Part shown: positions 18,725 through 29,190 of the stretch, in pieces
How the letters are laid out: each line of letters starts with the position of its first letter
Position numbering within the stretch: the stretch's first letter is position 1
Assembly: GCA_019636235.1 (NCBI GenBank)
Contig: JAHBXW010000001.1
Location: 310,001 to 374,000, forward strand
DNA length: 64,000 nt
Reading direction: 5' to 3'
Source of the DNA: Planctomyces sp.
GTDB taxonomy: Bacteria > Planctomycetota > Planctomycetia > Planctomycetales > Planctomycetaceae
The notes under the pieces: model-generated
Seen by the model: the letters and a program-made list of their open reading frames with translations, nothing else
Databases searched by the model: none
What the model was told of the DNA's origin: nothing
Position numbers and translations under genes: made by a program

Positions 18725-18782
18725 GGCCGCGCGTCTGACGCGGCCGGGCGTTCTGCAAGCTGTCGTTCGAGAGGCTGCGTTG

Positions 18783-20048
18783 ATGTCCGAGGGTTCTCCT
18801 GCGGCGCTCCGGGGCGGGATGGTCGGCCTGGGGATGATCTTCGACGAAACGTATCGGCCGTTCTTCGAGCGGGCCCATCGCGAGGGAGTGTGGTCCCGCG
18901 AGGTCGGCGAAACGGCAGTGTCGCTGGCGGCGGTGGCGACTCGGACCGGGTCCCGGGCGCGGGACTACCTGGCGGCGGCGCGCGGCCGGATCGCCCCGTT
19001 TCAGAACTTTTCTGGGGCCGATGCCGTCGACCGGCTGCTGGAATCGGGCGTCGATTTCGTCTGCGTGGCGACTCCCGACGACCGGCACTACGAGGCGGCG
19101 AAGAAGGCGCTGCAGGCGGGGAAGCACGTACTGATCGAGAAACCGTCGGTCCTGCGGCTGGACCAGTTGGACGAGTTGACGGCGCTGGCCCGGGAACGGC
19201 AGGCGCTGGCGAAGGTCGTGTACCACAAACTGCTCGATCCCGATCACAAGAAGCTGAGAACCCTGGTTGCTGACGGCGTGCTGCGGCATGTGAACAACGG
19301 CTATTGCTCGCTGCTGGAGCCCAAGTCGATTTCCGGCGGGCAGTTCGCGGAATGGATCCGCGGCCGGAACCCGGGGACGTACGTGGCCGTGCATTACATC
19401 AAGCTGATTGACTTCACGTTTGGCGGGCGATTAAAGACCGTGGCCGCGACGGGGCAGCGGGGACTGGTTGGTCCAGCCGACGGACCGACCTGGGACAGCG
19501 TCCAGCTGCGGTTGATCTACGAATACGAGGATGGCCGGGAGGCGGCGTTCGACATCCACACGTCGTGGGTCACGCCGGACAATTTCCCGGGCTACGTCGA
19601 ACAGGAAGTGCAGTTCCGGTTCGACAACGGCGTCTGGAACGGTCATTCCCGCAAACGCGGCGTCGAGCTGACCGTCGAGGGGCGAACCCCCAACGAACTC
19701 AAGACGACGATCAACACGCACTACAACGGCCAGTTCCTGGAACCCTGGGGAGAACGCAGCCAGCGGGGGTACGGCGTTGAGGTCATTGAACGGTTCGTCC
19801 GCGAGGTCGCCTGGGTGGAGTGCGGCGGACCGCCCGGGGAACGCGGCGAACGCGTCCGTGCGATGAGCCGGCTGACGTACAACGATCTATCCGCGGATCG
19901 GCAGGTCGTCGCGGCCGTGCAGGCGCTGGAGGCGATTCTCGCCGAGGCCGCGTCCGGACGGCCGGACGGGATCGTCCGCGTCGACCTCGATCAGGGACGC
20001 ATGGAACTCCAGCATGCGGGATCCGGAGCATCGCAGCCGCTGATCTGA
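18783..20048 (+). CDS. Gfo/Idh/MocA family oxidoreductase
   Basis: The product is 421 residues from ATG 18783 (MSEGSPAALRGGMVGLGMIF). The N-terminal Rossmann fold contains GMVGLGMI, then FVCVATPDDRHYEAAKKALQ and the catalytic-lysine motif GKHVLIEKPSV, as in NAD(P)-dependent sugar and inositol dehydrogenases. The C-terminal alpha/beta domain includes NPGTYVAVHYIKLIDFTFGG, where His may take part in catalysis. It lacks an export signal, so it is cytoplasmic. It follows murB by 58 bases on the same strand and may share its transcript. Planctomycetes carry many such enzymes; the sugar substrate cannot be read from sequence. Confidence 0.92.
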   Translation: MSEGSPAALRGGMVGLGMIFDETYRPFFERAHREGVWSREVGETAVSLAAVATRTGSRARDYLAAARGRIAPFQNFSGADAVDRLLESGVDFVCVATPDDRHYEAAKKALQAGKHVLIEKPSVLRLDQLDELTALARERQALAKVVYHKLLDPDHKKLRTLVADGVLRHVNNGYCSLLEPKSISGGQFAEWIRGRNPGTYVAVHYIKLIDFTFGGRLKTVAATGQRGLVGPADGPTWDSVQLRLIYEYEDGREAAFDIHTSWVTPDNFPGYVEQEVQFRFDNGVWNGHSRKRGVELTVEGRTPNELKTTINTHYNGQFLEPWGERSQRGYGVEVIERFVREVAWVECGGPPGERGERVRAMSRLTYNDLSADRQVVAAVQALEAILAEAASGRPDGIVRVDLDQGRMELQHAGSGASQPLI

Positions 20049-20147
20049 AGGGACTTCGGAGCGGGACGGGCGGATGGCGGGATCGAGCCGGTCGGACCCG
20101 AATGCGAAGCGGCAACACGAGTTTTCCAGGCGAACAGAGAGCGGGAC

Positions 20148-21839
20148 ATGAAGTCGATGCCGGTGGCGCTGAGCATCCTCACGAACCCGTCCCGCCGGCG
20201 GAACCTGTTCGTGCTGGGCAAGCTGCTGATCGTGCTGGCGGTGATCGTGACCGTCTACTCGATCATCTTCCATATCCTGATGGCGCAGGAGGGGCAGCAG
20301 CATTCGTGGCTGACGGGCGTGTACTGGACGCTGGTGGTGATGTCGACGCTGGGGTTCGGCGACATCATTTTTCACTCGGACGTGGGGCGGCTGTTCTCGA
20401 TTGTGGTGCTGCTGTCAGGCTCGGTGTTCATGCTGGTGCTGTTGCCGTTCATGTTCATCCAGTTCTTTTACGTGCCCTGGATGGAGGCCCAGGCGGCGGC
20501 GCGGGCGCCGCGGATGTTGCCCGCGTCCACGGCGGGGCATGTGATCCTGACGGGACTGGGCCTGGTCGAGCAGACGCTGATCCGGATGCTGAACCGGTCG
20601 CATTCGCTGTATGTGCTGCTGGTCTCGGACCTGAACGAAGCGTTGCGCCTGCATGACGAGGGGTACAAGGTCATGCTGGGGGACCTGGACGATCCGGACA
20701 CGTACGTGCGCGCCCGGGCGAGAGACGCGGCGCTGGTGGTGACGACGCAGCGCGACACGACGAACACGAACGTGGCCTTCACGGTGCGGGAGATCTCGCC
20801 CAGCGTATCGATCGTGTCGACGGCCTCGACGGAGGCGTCGGTCGACATCCTGGAGCTGGCGGGCTGCAATCACGTGCTGCAGCTCGCGGAGATGCTGGGG
20901 CAGTCGCTGGCGCGGCGGGTGCTGGGCCGGGATGCGCGGAGCCACGTGGTGGGGGAGTTCGGCGAACTGCTGATCGCGGAGGCGACGGCCGCGGGGACGC
21001 CGCTGGTGGGCCGCACGCTGAAGGACATTCGCCTGCGCGATCATGCGAACGTGAACGTCGTGGGAGTGTGGGACCGGGGGCGGTTTCAGAGCGCCGTGCC
21101 GGACACCCTGATCAGCGCCACATCGGTGCTGCTGCTTTCCGGATCGCGCTCGCAACTCGACGAATACGATTCGCTGTTCTGCATCTACAGTCTGCCGGAC
21201 GCGCACGTGGTGATCATCGGCGGGGGGCGGGTGGGGCGGGCGACGGCCCGGGCTTTGGCGGAACAGGGAGTGGATTACCGGATCGTGGAGCGCAATCCGG
21301 AGCGGATCCGGGATCCAGAGCGGTACGTGACGGGAGACGCGGCCGAGTTGGAAGTGCTCAAGCAGGCGGGCATCCTGAAGGCCTCGTCGGTCGTGGTGAC
21401 GACGCATGACGACGACATGAACGTGTACCTGGCGCTGTACTGCCGGCGGCTGCGGGCGGACCTGCAGATTCTCGGCCGCGCGAACCAGGACCGGAACGTG
21501 TCGACGCTGCACCGTGCGGGGGCGGACTTCGTGATGTCCTACGCATCGACCGGCGCCAACACCGTGTTCAACCTGCTGAAACGCGGCAAGATCCTGTTCC
21601 TCACGGAAGGTCTGGATGCGTTCCGGGTGCCGGTGCCGGACAAGCTGGCGGGGCGCACGCTGGGCGAGAGCGGAGTACGCGAGAAGACGGGCTGCAACGT
21701 GGTGGCGGTCGTGCAGGGAGAGCGGTTCGATTCCAGCCCCAGCGCAGGGACGCCGCTGCCGGCGGGGGCGGAACTGATCATCGTCGGCGATTCCGACGCC
21801 GAGCGCCGCTTCTTCGAGGCGTGGGGCGGCGGGGCTTGA
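20148..21839 (+). CDS. Two-TM potassium channel with tandem RCK/TrkA-N domains
   Basis: The product is 563 residues. TM1 is about residues 20-44, the pore helix and selectivity filter 53-72, and TM2 80-108. The filter reads TLGFGDI (67-73), a variant of TVGYGD. Two regulator-of-conductance halves follow in the cytoplasm. The first Rossmann unit begins HVILTGLGLVEQ (degenerate GxGxxG) and is followed by a TrkA-C-like domain; the second begins HVVIIGGGRVGR with an intact glycine motif, and ends with another TrkA-C domain (DKLAGRTLGESGVREKTGCN). Having both halves in one chain suggests a tetramer that forms the full gating ring. It probably controls K+ efflux in response to nucleotide or ion binding. 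Confidence 0.93.
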   Translation: MKSMPVALSILTNPSRRRNLFVLGKLLIVLAVIVTVYSIIFHILMAQEGQQHSWLTGVYWTLVVMSTLGFGDIIFHSDVGRLFSIVVLLSGSVFMLVLLPFMFIQFFYVPWMEAQAAARAPRMLPASTAGHVILTGLGLVEQTLIRMLNRSHSLYVLLVSDLNEALRLHDEGYKVMLGDLDDPDTYVRARARDAALVVTTQRDTTNTNVAFTVREISPSVSIVSTASTEASVDILELAGCNHVLQLAEMLGQSLARRVLGRDARSHVVGEFGELLIAEATAAGTPLVGRTLKDIRLRDHANVNVVGVWDRGRFQSAVPDTLISATSVLLLSGSRSQLDEYDSLFCIYSLPDAHVVIIGGGRVGRATARALAEQGVDYRIVERNPERIRDPERYVTGDAAELEVLKQAGILKASSVVVTTHDDDMNVYLALYCRRLRADLQILGRANQDRNVSTLHRAGADFVMSYASTGANTVFNLLKRGKILFLTEGLDAFRVPVPDKLAGRTLGESGVREKTGCNVVAVVQGERFDSSPSAGTPLPAGAELIIVGDSDAERRFFEAWGGGA

Positions 21840-21972
21840 AGGCGCGGCGCCCCTGCCGAAGGCGTCCCGTTTCAACACGCTTCACGAGGCGCCCTTGCGT
21901 CAATCACAGAATCGGACGGCGAACCAGTCGGTCCGCCGCCCGATTCGGTTCCATCCGTGCGGCCGCCGCCGT

Positions 21973-23523
21973 TTACGATCCGGGATTCTCAACGCGTCCG
22001 ATGAACAGCGGCGAGCCCGTCTCCCGATCCTGAATCACGAACAGAAAGGGGTGGTCCGCCCGGAACTCCGGCAACGGCTTCGGCGGCTCCCGCCGCAGCG
22101 CCGCCATGGGAGCTGGGAAGACCGTCACGGCCGCTGCTTCCGTGCCTTTCTCGTTCAGTTCGACGAACGTCGCCTGGATCGCGCCCGTCAGGGCCAGCGC
22201 GGTTGCTTCCGGATCATCGCTGAATCCCGTCAGCCCGCCGGGCACGAACGCCCTGGTCATGCCCAGCGCGCTCAGCGTCGACGTCAGCTCGTACTGGCCC
22301 TGCATCTTGAACCGGGGCAGCAGCACATGCACGCGCTGGGACCGCATCGATTCGACCCATGTGCCGACCTGAGCGGCGGTCAACCGATCCTCGAGAGCCG
22401 CCAGGCCGTCCACGCGGTTGGGCAGCAGTGCCAGCAGCGACAGGCGGCCCCCCTTGTAGGGCAGCTCCACCAGCTTCAAGCCGTCGGGATTGTCCGCCCA
22501 TTGCCACAGGAATTCGAACTCGCTGTCTTCCGGCGCGGGGACCTGCACAAGTTCATTGACGGCCCCGTCCGGGCGCAGCTCGATGTAATTCGCATCCCGC
22601 CAGCCGTCCATGAGCTGGCACTGCAACGTCGATCCGTCCGCCGCGAAGAAGTCCTTCGGCGCCGTGCGGCCTTCATCGAAGGGATCGGTCCACTCGCCTT
22701 TGAAGTAGACGGCATTCATCAGCAGGACACGCATGTCGGACGTGACCGAGCCGGGGCCCAGCGGGTCCCGAATGCGGCCCCGCGTCTGTTCAGCCGCCCA
22801 GGCGTTCATGGTTTCTCGCTCCGCCTCCGCGCGGTTGCGGAAGTCGCAGGGCCGGGCGGTCGCCCCGTAGTCGCCGGTGACGGCCTGCAGGTAGGCCTTG
22901 GTGAGCGGGAAGCCCTTGTCCACCCACACGGAATTGGCGACCCGCAACTCGTACGGGTTGATTCCCGCCCGCAGCGCGTTGACCTCGTCGACCAGCTGCT
23001 GCTCACGGCGGGGATTGCCGAATCTGCCGGTGCGGATTTCCGCTTTCGCGGCCTTCTGGACGTCGGCGAGTTCCTGCTCGAGCTTCGCGAGCCGTTCGCG
23101 GTTTTGTGCCGTGGTGCGTTCGCCGGCCGGGGCGAGGCTGTTCGTCAGCGTGGCGAAGCCCTGCAGCTGGGAGAGGGTGTCCCAGGGGCGCTCGGCATCT
23201 CCCGAACGACGGACGGAATCGGGGAAGTGCAGAACCGCGCCGATCTCCTCGGCGGCATCGCCCCGCGCGCCCTCCGCGACCATCAGCAATGCGCCGGCGA
23301 CGGAGTAGGGGGAGATGAAGACGTTTCCGGTGCGGTTCTTGCCAATCGTGCGATAGACATCGTAGCTGAATTCGCTGAGCGAGTTCGCGGTCTGCCTGGC
23401 ATCGGCTGTGATGGGGGCGGGCTTTTCCAATGGCGCGCCGTCGAGCGGATTGCCGTGATAAGCCGTCCATAAAGAAGCGGCCGCGATGGCCGCCGTTCCG
23501 CCGCAGAGAAGTTTTCGCCACAT
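21973..23523 (-). CDS. Secreted serpin-family protease inhibitor
   Basis: The product is 516 residues with an N-terminal hydrophobic segment (LLCGGTAAIAAASLWTAY) that may be a signal peptide or anchor. Serpin landmarks are GNVFISPYSVAGALLMVAEG (67-86, one residue block), NAVYFKGEW (270-278), a hinge EKGTEAAAVTV (458-468) and FRADHPFLFVI (487-497), then GSPLFIGRVENP. The alanine-rich hinge indicates a working inhibitor. P1 is ambiguous: counting 17 from the hinge Glu gives Ala474 (elastase-like target), while counting back from FRADHPF points to Leu476-Arg478. Residues about 131-188, between helices of the core, hold an extra charged, coiled-coil-like stretch not found in most serpins. Confidence 0.93.
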   Translation of the reverse strand: MWRKLLCGGTAAIAAASLWTAYHGNPLDGAPLEKPAPITADARQTANSLSEFSYDVYRTIGKNRTGNVFISPYSVAGALLMVAEGARGDAAEEIGAVLHFPDSVRRSGDAERPWDTLSQLQGFATLTNSLAPAGERTTAQNRERLAKLEQELADVQKAAKAEIRTGRFGNPRREQQLVDEVNALRAGINPYELRVANSVWVDKGFPLTKAYLQAVTGDYGATARPCDFRNRAEAERETMNAWAAEQTRGRIRDPLGPGSVTSDMRVLLMNAVYFKGEWTDPFDEGRTAPKDFFAADGSTLQCQLMDGWRDANYIELRPDGAVNELVQVPAPEDSEFEFLWQWADNPDGLKLVELPYKGGRLSLLALLPNRVDGLAALEDRLTAAQVGTWVESMRSQRVHVLLPRFKMQGQYELTSTLSALGMTRAFVPGGLTGFSDDPEATALALTGAIQATFVELNEKGTEAAAVTVFPAPMAALRREPPKPLPEFRADHPFLFVIQDRETGSPLFIGRVENPGS

Positions 23524-23770
23524 GGTCGGTGTTCCGGCGGAAGCCGGCCCTTGAAGAATGATGGGGGTTGCCCGGAAACTGGCAGCATGGACGCGACTTG
23601 CTGAGCTGAAGTTCCAGCAATTCGACGAGGTTTTCCAGCAGCGCGCCCGATGGGAGACTTGTCTCTGTCAGGATGGACCACATCGGGCGGACGAACCACA
23701 CTCCCAACGATTCGTTGCGTGCGGGCGCAGCGTGGCTCAGCGAACTCCCAAATTCTCGAAAGGCGCCCGG

Positions 23771-25147
23771 ATGCCAGGTTCTCTTTCACGACGCGATCTG
23801 CTCAAGCACACGACCGCCGGCGCGCTGGCTCTGCAGCTCGCCGGACGCGGCGCGATCGCACAACCGGAAGGAGAGCGCCCCCAACGGACCGACGGCATCG
23901 GCATCGAGAATCCGCGCGGTCGGGTTCCGCTGAGCTTCATCATTGATGACAGCACCTGCCTGGTGAACCTCGCGCATTTCTGCATCCCGCAGTTCGCCGA
24001 GGTGTTCCCCGATCAATACCGGCAGGACTGGCGAAAGCTGCCTCGCGAGATTCCCGACGATTTCGTCCGCAAGTTCGGCGACTGGTGCGGCGAGCAGGGC
24101 GTGAAAGGCAAATACAGCGTCGTGCCGTATCCGGCCTGCGTGGGCTGGGTCGATCGGGAGATGCCGGGTTGGACGCGCGGCCAGCTCGAGGACAGCCTGT
24201 CGCTGTTGCGCGAGTTCATGGCGCCGAACTGGGACTTTCACCCGGAGATGATCACGCATACGTGGGTGATCGACACCAAGACGGGCCGGCCCTACGCCGA
24301 TCGTTCGGCCCGTTCGATGGAGAACTGGGAATGGAGCGTCGGCCGCACGCCCGATGAGATGGCGGACTACCTGGGCTACGCGCTGCAGATTCTCAAGAAT
24401 GCCGGGCTGCACTGCGAAGGGGTGACGACGCCGGGCGGATTCGGGAACCGCGCCCGGGAGTCGCTGGCGCAGGCATCGCTGGAGACGCTGCGGGACATTC
24501 ACGGGGTCGAGATTCCGCACTACTTCCGGGACCTGTTCACGGATGAGCGAAGCGTCGCGCCGAAGGTGCAGTACGCCTCGGGGCTGGGGACGGATGATCC
24601 GCGGTGCGTCGTGTCGATTCTGGGCTGCACGGGGGATTGGTTCGGCGGTTGGGATGGACTGGAGCGGGGGACCGTCGACCAGTTCATCACCGAAGACCTG
24701 CGCGGCGGCCGTCTGCCGGAGGTCATTGACCGGAGCGAACCGGCAATTCTGGTCTGCCACTGGCCGGGCATCTACGTCAATGGCGAGGAGTATGGCTTCC
24801 AGGTGTTCCAGGAGGTCGTCCGGCGACTGAATCGCCGTTACGACCATCTGCTGTGGATGAAGCTCAGCGAGATCGCCCGCTATTGGGCGGCTCGCGAGCT
24901 GACGTCGATTCGCGAGGTGGAAGGGGGCTTCGAGTTCGATGCGCCGTACGCGTGCCCGGCGTTCACGGTCAGCGCCCATGGACGTCGCGGGGCGCCCACG
25001 GTCGTCCGGGGGGGCGAGCGGCAGACGCTGACGCGTGCCGGCCGCGCGCTCGATCTCGATGCCGGCAGCTGGTTCGAAGAGACGCAGCGCAGCCTGGCGT
25101 GCTTTGACCTGCCGCGCGGCCGCTCGCGCCTGGTGTGGACGACATGA
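23771..25147 (+). CDS. Tat-exported polysaccharide-deacetylase-like hypothetical protein
   Basis: The product is 458 residues from ATG 23771. The N-terminus MPGSLSRRDLLKHTTAGALA is a twin-arginine (Tat) signal, so the protein is exported folded. The mature part looks like a NodB-type TIM-barrel variant: PLSFIIDDSTCLVNLAHF near the start supplies an Asp pair, DFHPEMITHTW could give metal-binding histidines, and CEGVTTPGGFGNR and ILVCHWPGIYVNG resemble later strands. It may hydrolyse acyl groups from an extracellular polymer, but the family match is partial and I do not recognise a named family. It diverges from the serpin gene with about 250 bases between the starts. Confidence 0.7.
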   Translation: MPGSLSRRDLLKHTTAGALALQLAGRGAIAQPEGERPQRTDGIGIENPRGRVPLSFIIDDSTCLVNLAHFCIPQFAEVFPDQYRQDWRKLPREIPDDFVRKFGDWCGEQGVKGKYSVVPYPACVGWVDREMPGWTRGQLEDSLSLLREFMAPNWDFHPEMITHTWVIDTKTGRPYADRSARSMENWEWSVGRTPDEMADYLGYALQILKNAGLHCEGVTTPGGFGNRARESLAQASLETLRDIHGVEIPHYFRDLFTDERSVAPKVQYASGLGTDDPRCVVSILGCTGDWFGGWDGLERGTVDQFITEDLRGGRLPEVIDRSEPAILVCHWPGIYVNGEEYGFQVFQEVVRRLNRRYDHLLWMKLSEIARYWAARELTSIREVEGGFEFDAPYACPAFTVSAHGRRGAPTVVRGGERQTLTRAGRALDLDAGSWFEETQRSLACFDLPRGRSRLVWTT

Positions 25148-25826
25148 TCGCCCGGGGCGACTGCGCGGACGGGCGCCGCGGAACGCGGCGCGAGCGCGGG
25201 ATTGTGCCGCGCGGCCCACTCATCAGCAGCGGCTGCTGCGTGTGGGATTTCCGCGGGGGATGCCCGTTTTCAAGGCAAACTTGACAGTGAAAACCGCGGC
25301 AGAAGCGGGACGGCATTCTCAACCAGTGGACTGAAACGCCGCAATCGCTGGGTTTGCGGCTTCCGCGGTCTGGAATCTTCAAAGTGGAACGGGCCTTGCA
25401 AGTGCGGTTGAACGACGAAGTCGGAGGGCGGGAAGCCAACCTCCGACATCGCCATCGGCCTTGATGACCCCCAAGCGACATCCCGGCCGAACGTGCTCTC
25501 GGATTCGGCTCGCGCAGCGCCCCGCACGAGCGATGACGCCACCCCCATGGCGAGAGTCGCGAACGACAGCGGATCAGGATGCTGAGGCCAGCCGCCTCAT
25601 ACGAGACTCGCCGCAACGGACCCTGAAGGGAGCGTTGCGCGCCGACTGCGGACGTCGTCCGGGAAATCCAGGGAAGAGGTTGTTTGTTGAGCGCCAGATC
25701 GAGACCCGCGGCATCGGCAGGCGCGACGCCGATCCGTTTGCGACATCCGATTGATCGGCCGAGTCGCAGGGGCTGCCGCCCGGGGATCTGGGGATGACGT
25801 GTCTGAAAGTTCTGCGGAGGAATCCA
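25148..25826. other. 679-base intergenic region with two hairpins
   Basis: No convincing gene is visible; frames here are short and lack start signals. Two inverted repeats stand out: GCCGCAA (25338-25344) with TTGCGGC (25354-25360), and GTCGGAGG (25420-25427) with CCTCCGAC (25440-25447). Neither is followed by a T run. The region probably holds the promoter and leader of the DUF1559 gene that follows; a lone TTGACA at about 25279 has no good -10 partner. Confidence 0.5.
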
Positions 25827-26780
<954 letters not shown>

Positions 26781-26908
26781 ATCGCGGCCTGGTTGCCGAG
26801 AGCCGTCCGCCGCGACGTGCGCGCCGAATCGGGCGGCCTCGGCCCCCGGCGCCGTCGACGACCGTTCTTTTCTTCCAACGACTGAAACTCATGTGTGGAG
26901 CCAACGAC

Positions 26909-27397
26909 ATGAAACGAATGGGAAATGTGCCGCTGTACGGAGTGCTGAAGACGCTGGCGGCGGGAGTGCTGGCCATGTCCTGCGGCTGCTCCTCGGGCGA
27001 GTTTCCGGGGCAGATCATCAGCGGGCAGGTGACGATGGACGGCGAACCGCTGGCCAACGTCGGCATCCGGTTCTATGAGCCGAAGCTGGGGCGGGGGTTG
27101 GTGGCGAACATTGATGCGGTCGGGGAGTACTCGACGCCCACGCCGCTGCCGCCGGGACGCTACGAGGTGTCGATCGCCCCGCGCCAACCCAGCCGGGACG
27201 ACGCTGGTCTGCCGCCGGCCTCGCCTGTGCCGCCGGATTTCGTGCCGGCGCATTACCTGGATGGAGCCACCAGCGATCTGCAGGCGCTGGTCACCGATTC
27301 CGAATCGCGGTTCGACTTCTCGTTGTCGGAAAAGACCAGGAAGAAGAATGCGAAGGCGCCGCCGAAGATGCCGGTGACGTTCGCTCCCGACACGTAG
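26909..27397 (+). CDS. Small lipoprotein, carboxypeptidase-regulatory-like fold
   Basis: The product is 162 residues from ATG 26909, with GGAG at 26897-26900 as ribosome site. A signal of lipoprotein type ends LAMSCGCSSGEF, so Cys in that motif is probably lipidated. The mature part IISGQVTMDGEPLANVGIRF ... GEYSTPTPLPPGRYEVSI is a small beta-sandwich seen in many planctomycete lipoproteins encoded just after DUF1559 genes. The C-terminus is lysine-rich (KTRKKNAKAPPKM). It may decorate or anchor the DUF1559 structure, which is an inference from pairing only. Confidence 0.85.
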   Translation: MKRMGNVPLYGVLKTLAAGVLAMSCGCSSGEFPGQIISGQVTMDGEPLANVGIRFYEPKLGRGLVANIDAVGEYSTPTPLPPGRYEVSIAPRQPSRDDAGLPPASPVPPDFVPAHYLDGATSDLQALVTDSESRFDFSLSEKTRKKNAKAPPKMPVTFAPDT

Positions 27398-27450
27398 CCG
27401 CCCGCTGTCCGCAACGGACGAGCGCGCGACAAACCGGGAATCAGAACAAT

Positions 27451-27485
27451 CGCAGGCCTGTCCGGACCTCCGGGCAGGCCTTGCG
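27451..27485. terminator. Bidirectional hairpin terminator between convergent genes
   Basis: GGCCTGTCCGG (27455-27465) pairs with CCGGGCAGGCC (27470-27480) over 11 bp with one G-T pair and a 4-base loop; CGCA outside it pairs with TGCG across a one-base bulge. On the plus strand GGTTT follows; on the minus strand ATTGTTCT follows. It lies between the lipoprotein and rhodanese genes, which converge. Confidence 0.75.
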
Positions 27486-27544
27486 GTTTGGACACGCGCA
27501 ATCCGGATTCATTCCCGGGACGCGGCGCTGCGTTTCGGGAACCT

Positions 27545-27880
27545 TCAGTAACGGGGAACGCCGGAATCGACTTCCAGCGACCACCGATCGATTCCGCCGG
27601 CCAGGCTGTGGGACGTCGCAAAGCCCTGCTGTCGCAACCACGTCGCGACGCGCAGGCTGCGGGCGCCGTGATGGCAGTAAACGACGATCCGGGCGGCGCG
27701 CATGGCTTCGAGTTCGTGGACCCGGTCCTGCAGTTCCGACATGGGGATCAGCGTCGCGCCCTCGATCTTCGCGATCGCGAATTCGTCCGGTTCGCGGCAG
27801 TCAAGCAGCACGTGGTCCTCGCCGCTCTCACGCAGCAGGCGCAGCGTCGCGTAATCGACTTCAATCGGGTTTTCGGCCAT
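27545..27880 (-). CDS. Rhodanese-domain protein
   Basis: The product is 111 residues, a single rhodanese domain with no signal peptide, hence cytoplasmic. The active-site loop is CHHGARS with nucleophile Cys69, and LLDCREPDEFAIAKIEGA is the CH2A-type motif near the start. It should carry a persulfide and act as a sulfur transferase. The gene is 16 bases after the DUF1015 gene on the same strand, so they share a transcript. Its partner in sulfur transfer cannot be read from the context, although trxB lies two genes upstream. Confidence 0.93.
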   Translation of the reverse strand: MAENPIEVDYATLRLLRESGEDHVLLDCREPDEFAIAKIEGATLIPMSELQDRVHELEAMRAARIVVYCHHGARSLRVATWLRQQGFATSHSLAGGIDRWSLEVDSGVPRY

Positions 27881-27896
27881 GGGTCTGGTGAGGCTT

Positions 27897-29144
27897 TTAG
27901 TTCTGTTCGAGCAGTGAAATCACCAGTCCGGTGCGGATCTTCGGATCGAACCAGGTTGATTTCGGCGGCATGAACTGATTCTGTTCGCAGACGGCCACGA
28001 ACTGTTCCATCGTGACGGGCGCCAGCGAAAGGGCCAGCGCCGCACGCCCGGCGTCGACCTCGGCCTTCAGCCAGGCGGCGTCCTTGTTCCCTCCGACGTA
28101 GTTGACGCGCTTGTCGCGGGCGTCGGAGATGCCGAACACGCGATCGATGATCTGCCGCTGCACGATGTCGGCGTCGATCGACGCGGCGGCGCTGGCGGCG
28201 TCAAACGCCTCGGGCCGGACGCGCAACTCGTACCACTCGCCAGCGACGTACAGCCCCAGCTCGTGAATCCGCCGGGGCCGGAAGCCCGGCAGCGGCCCCA
28301 GCGGCTGAATCTGGAATGCGGTCTCCAGTTTCCCGAGCAATTCGCTCGAGGGGAGCGGATCGACCTTCAACAGCCGGTTGTAGGGTTCCAGGCCCATGCG
28401 GGAGACCGGAAAGAACACCGCGAGGAAGTGCTCGTGACCCAGGCTGGCAGCCGCGGCGCTGCGGTGATTGCCGTCGGCGACGTAGGCCGCCGCTTCGCGA
28501 CCGACCAGGGCAATGAGCCGTTTCTGGATGTCGGCGCTCGAGACCAGCCAGACGCGGTGCCGGTTGCCCGCTTCGTCTCCCGCCTCGAAGTCGCTGGTGC
28601 GTTCGCGGGCGATCTCCTGCAACGCGTGCAGCAACTCCCCCTGACGGTCGGCGACCGCCAGGTTGACGAAGCCGGTGTCGGCTCCGATGGCCTCGAGCAG
28701 CCGGGCGCGGCCGGCCGCCTTGTCGGGATGGATGCCCTCATTGCGAATGACGACGCCGCCCGGATTGGATTCGGTTCGGATCTGGTTGGTGTGGGCGCAA
28801 CCGCCAAGGCCGATCTGCGGCGCCGACGGACGCTTCGGCGACGCGATCTCGTAGACCCACAACAGATCGGGGATCGTCCGCATCAGCGGCGATGCCGCCA
28901 GTTGCCGCATGACCTCGGCGCCATGCTGCAGCGACTCCGGCGAACCATCCCGGCCGATGGCCTGCGCGGTAGGGGCGTCGCAATGCGGCATGGTGACGCG
29001 GAGCAGGCTGTCGGGCTGAGCCTGCAGAATGTCCCAGACTTCGCGGTCCGATTGAAACTCGTCGTAGTTCTGCGCGCTGACGCGTTGAGCCGCGTCGGAA
29101 TTCACGGGCGCCAGCGCCCGCCTGACTGGACTGATCCGCACCAT
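27897..29144 (-). CDS. DUF1015 family protein
   Basis: The product is 415 residues from ATG 29144, preceded by AGGGGG at a good distance; a GTG one codon earlier is possible. Family landmarks are RALAPVNSDAAQRV, NYDEFQSD near the N-terminus and YVADGNHRSAAAASLGHEHF in the middle, with MPPKSTWFDPKIRTGLVI near the end. The conserved DGNHR has led some to suspect a nuclease or ATP-dependent activity resembling the SerK (ADP-dependent serine kinase)-like fold, but the role here is not established. It precedes the rhodanese gene by 16 bases and follows trxB at 46 bases, all on the minus strand. Confidence 0.9.
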   Translation of the reverse strand: MVRISPVRRALAPVNSDAAQRVSAQNYDEFQSDREVWDILQAQPDSLLRVTMPHCDAPTAQAIGRDGSPESLQHGAEVMRQLAASPLMRTIPDLLWVYEIASPKRPSAPQIGLGGCAHTNQIRTESNPGGVVIRNEGIHPDKAAGRARLLEAIGADTGFVNLAVADRQGELLHALQEIARERTSDFEAGDEAGNRHRVWLVSSADIQKRLIALVGREAAAYVADGNHRSAAAASLGHEHFLAVFFPVSRMGLEPYNRLLKVDPLPSSELLGKLETAFQIQPLGPLPGFRPRRIHELGLYVAGEWYELRVRPEAFDAASAAASIDADIVQRQIIDRVFGISDARDKRVNYVGGNKDAAWLKAEVDAGRAALALSLAPVTMEQFVAVCEQNQFMPPKSTWFDPKIRTGLVISLLEQN

Positions 29145-29190
29145 CACGCACCCCCTGAGAAAGGCCGGCGTGCGGCCTCCCCGTTCCCGC

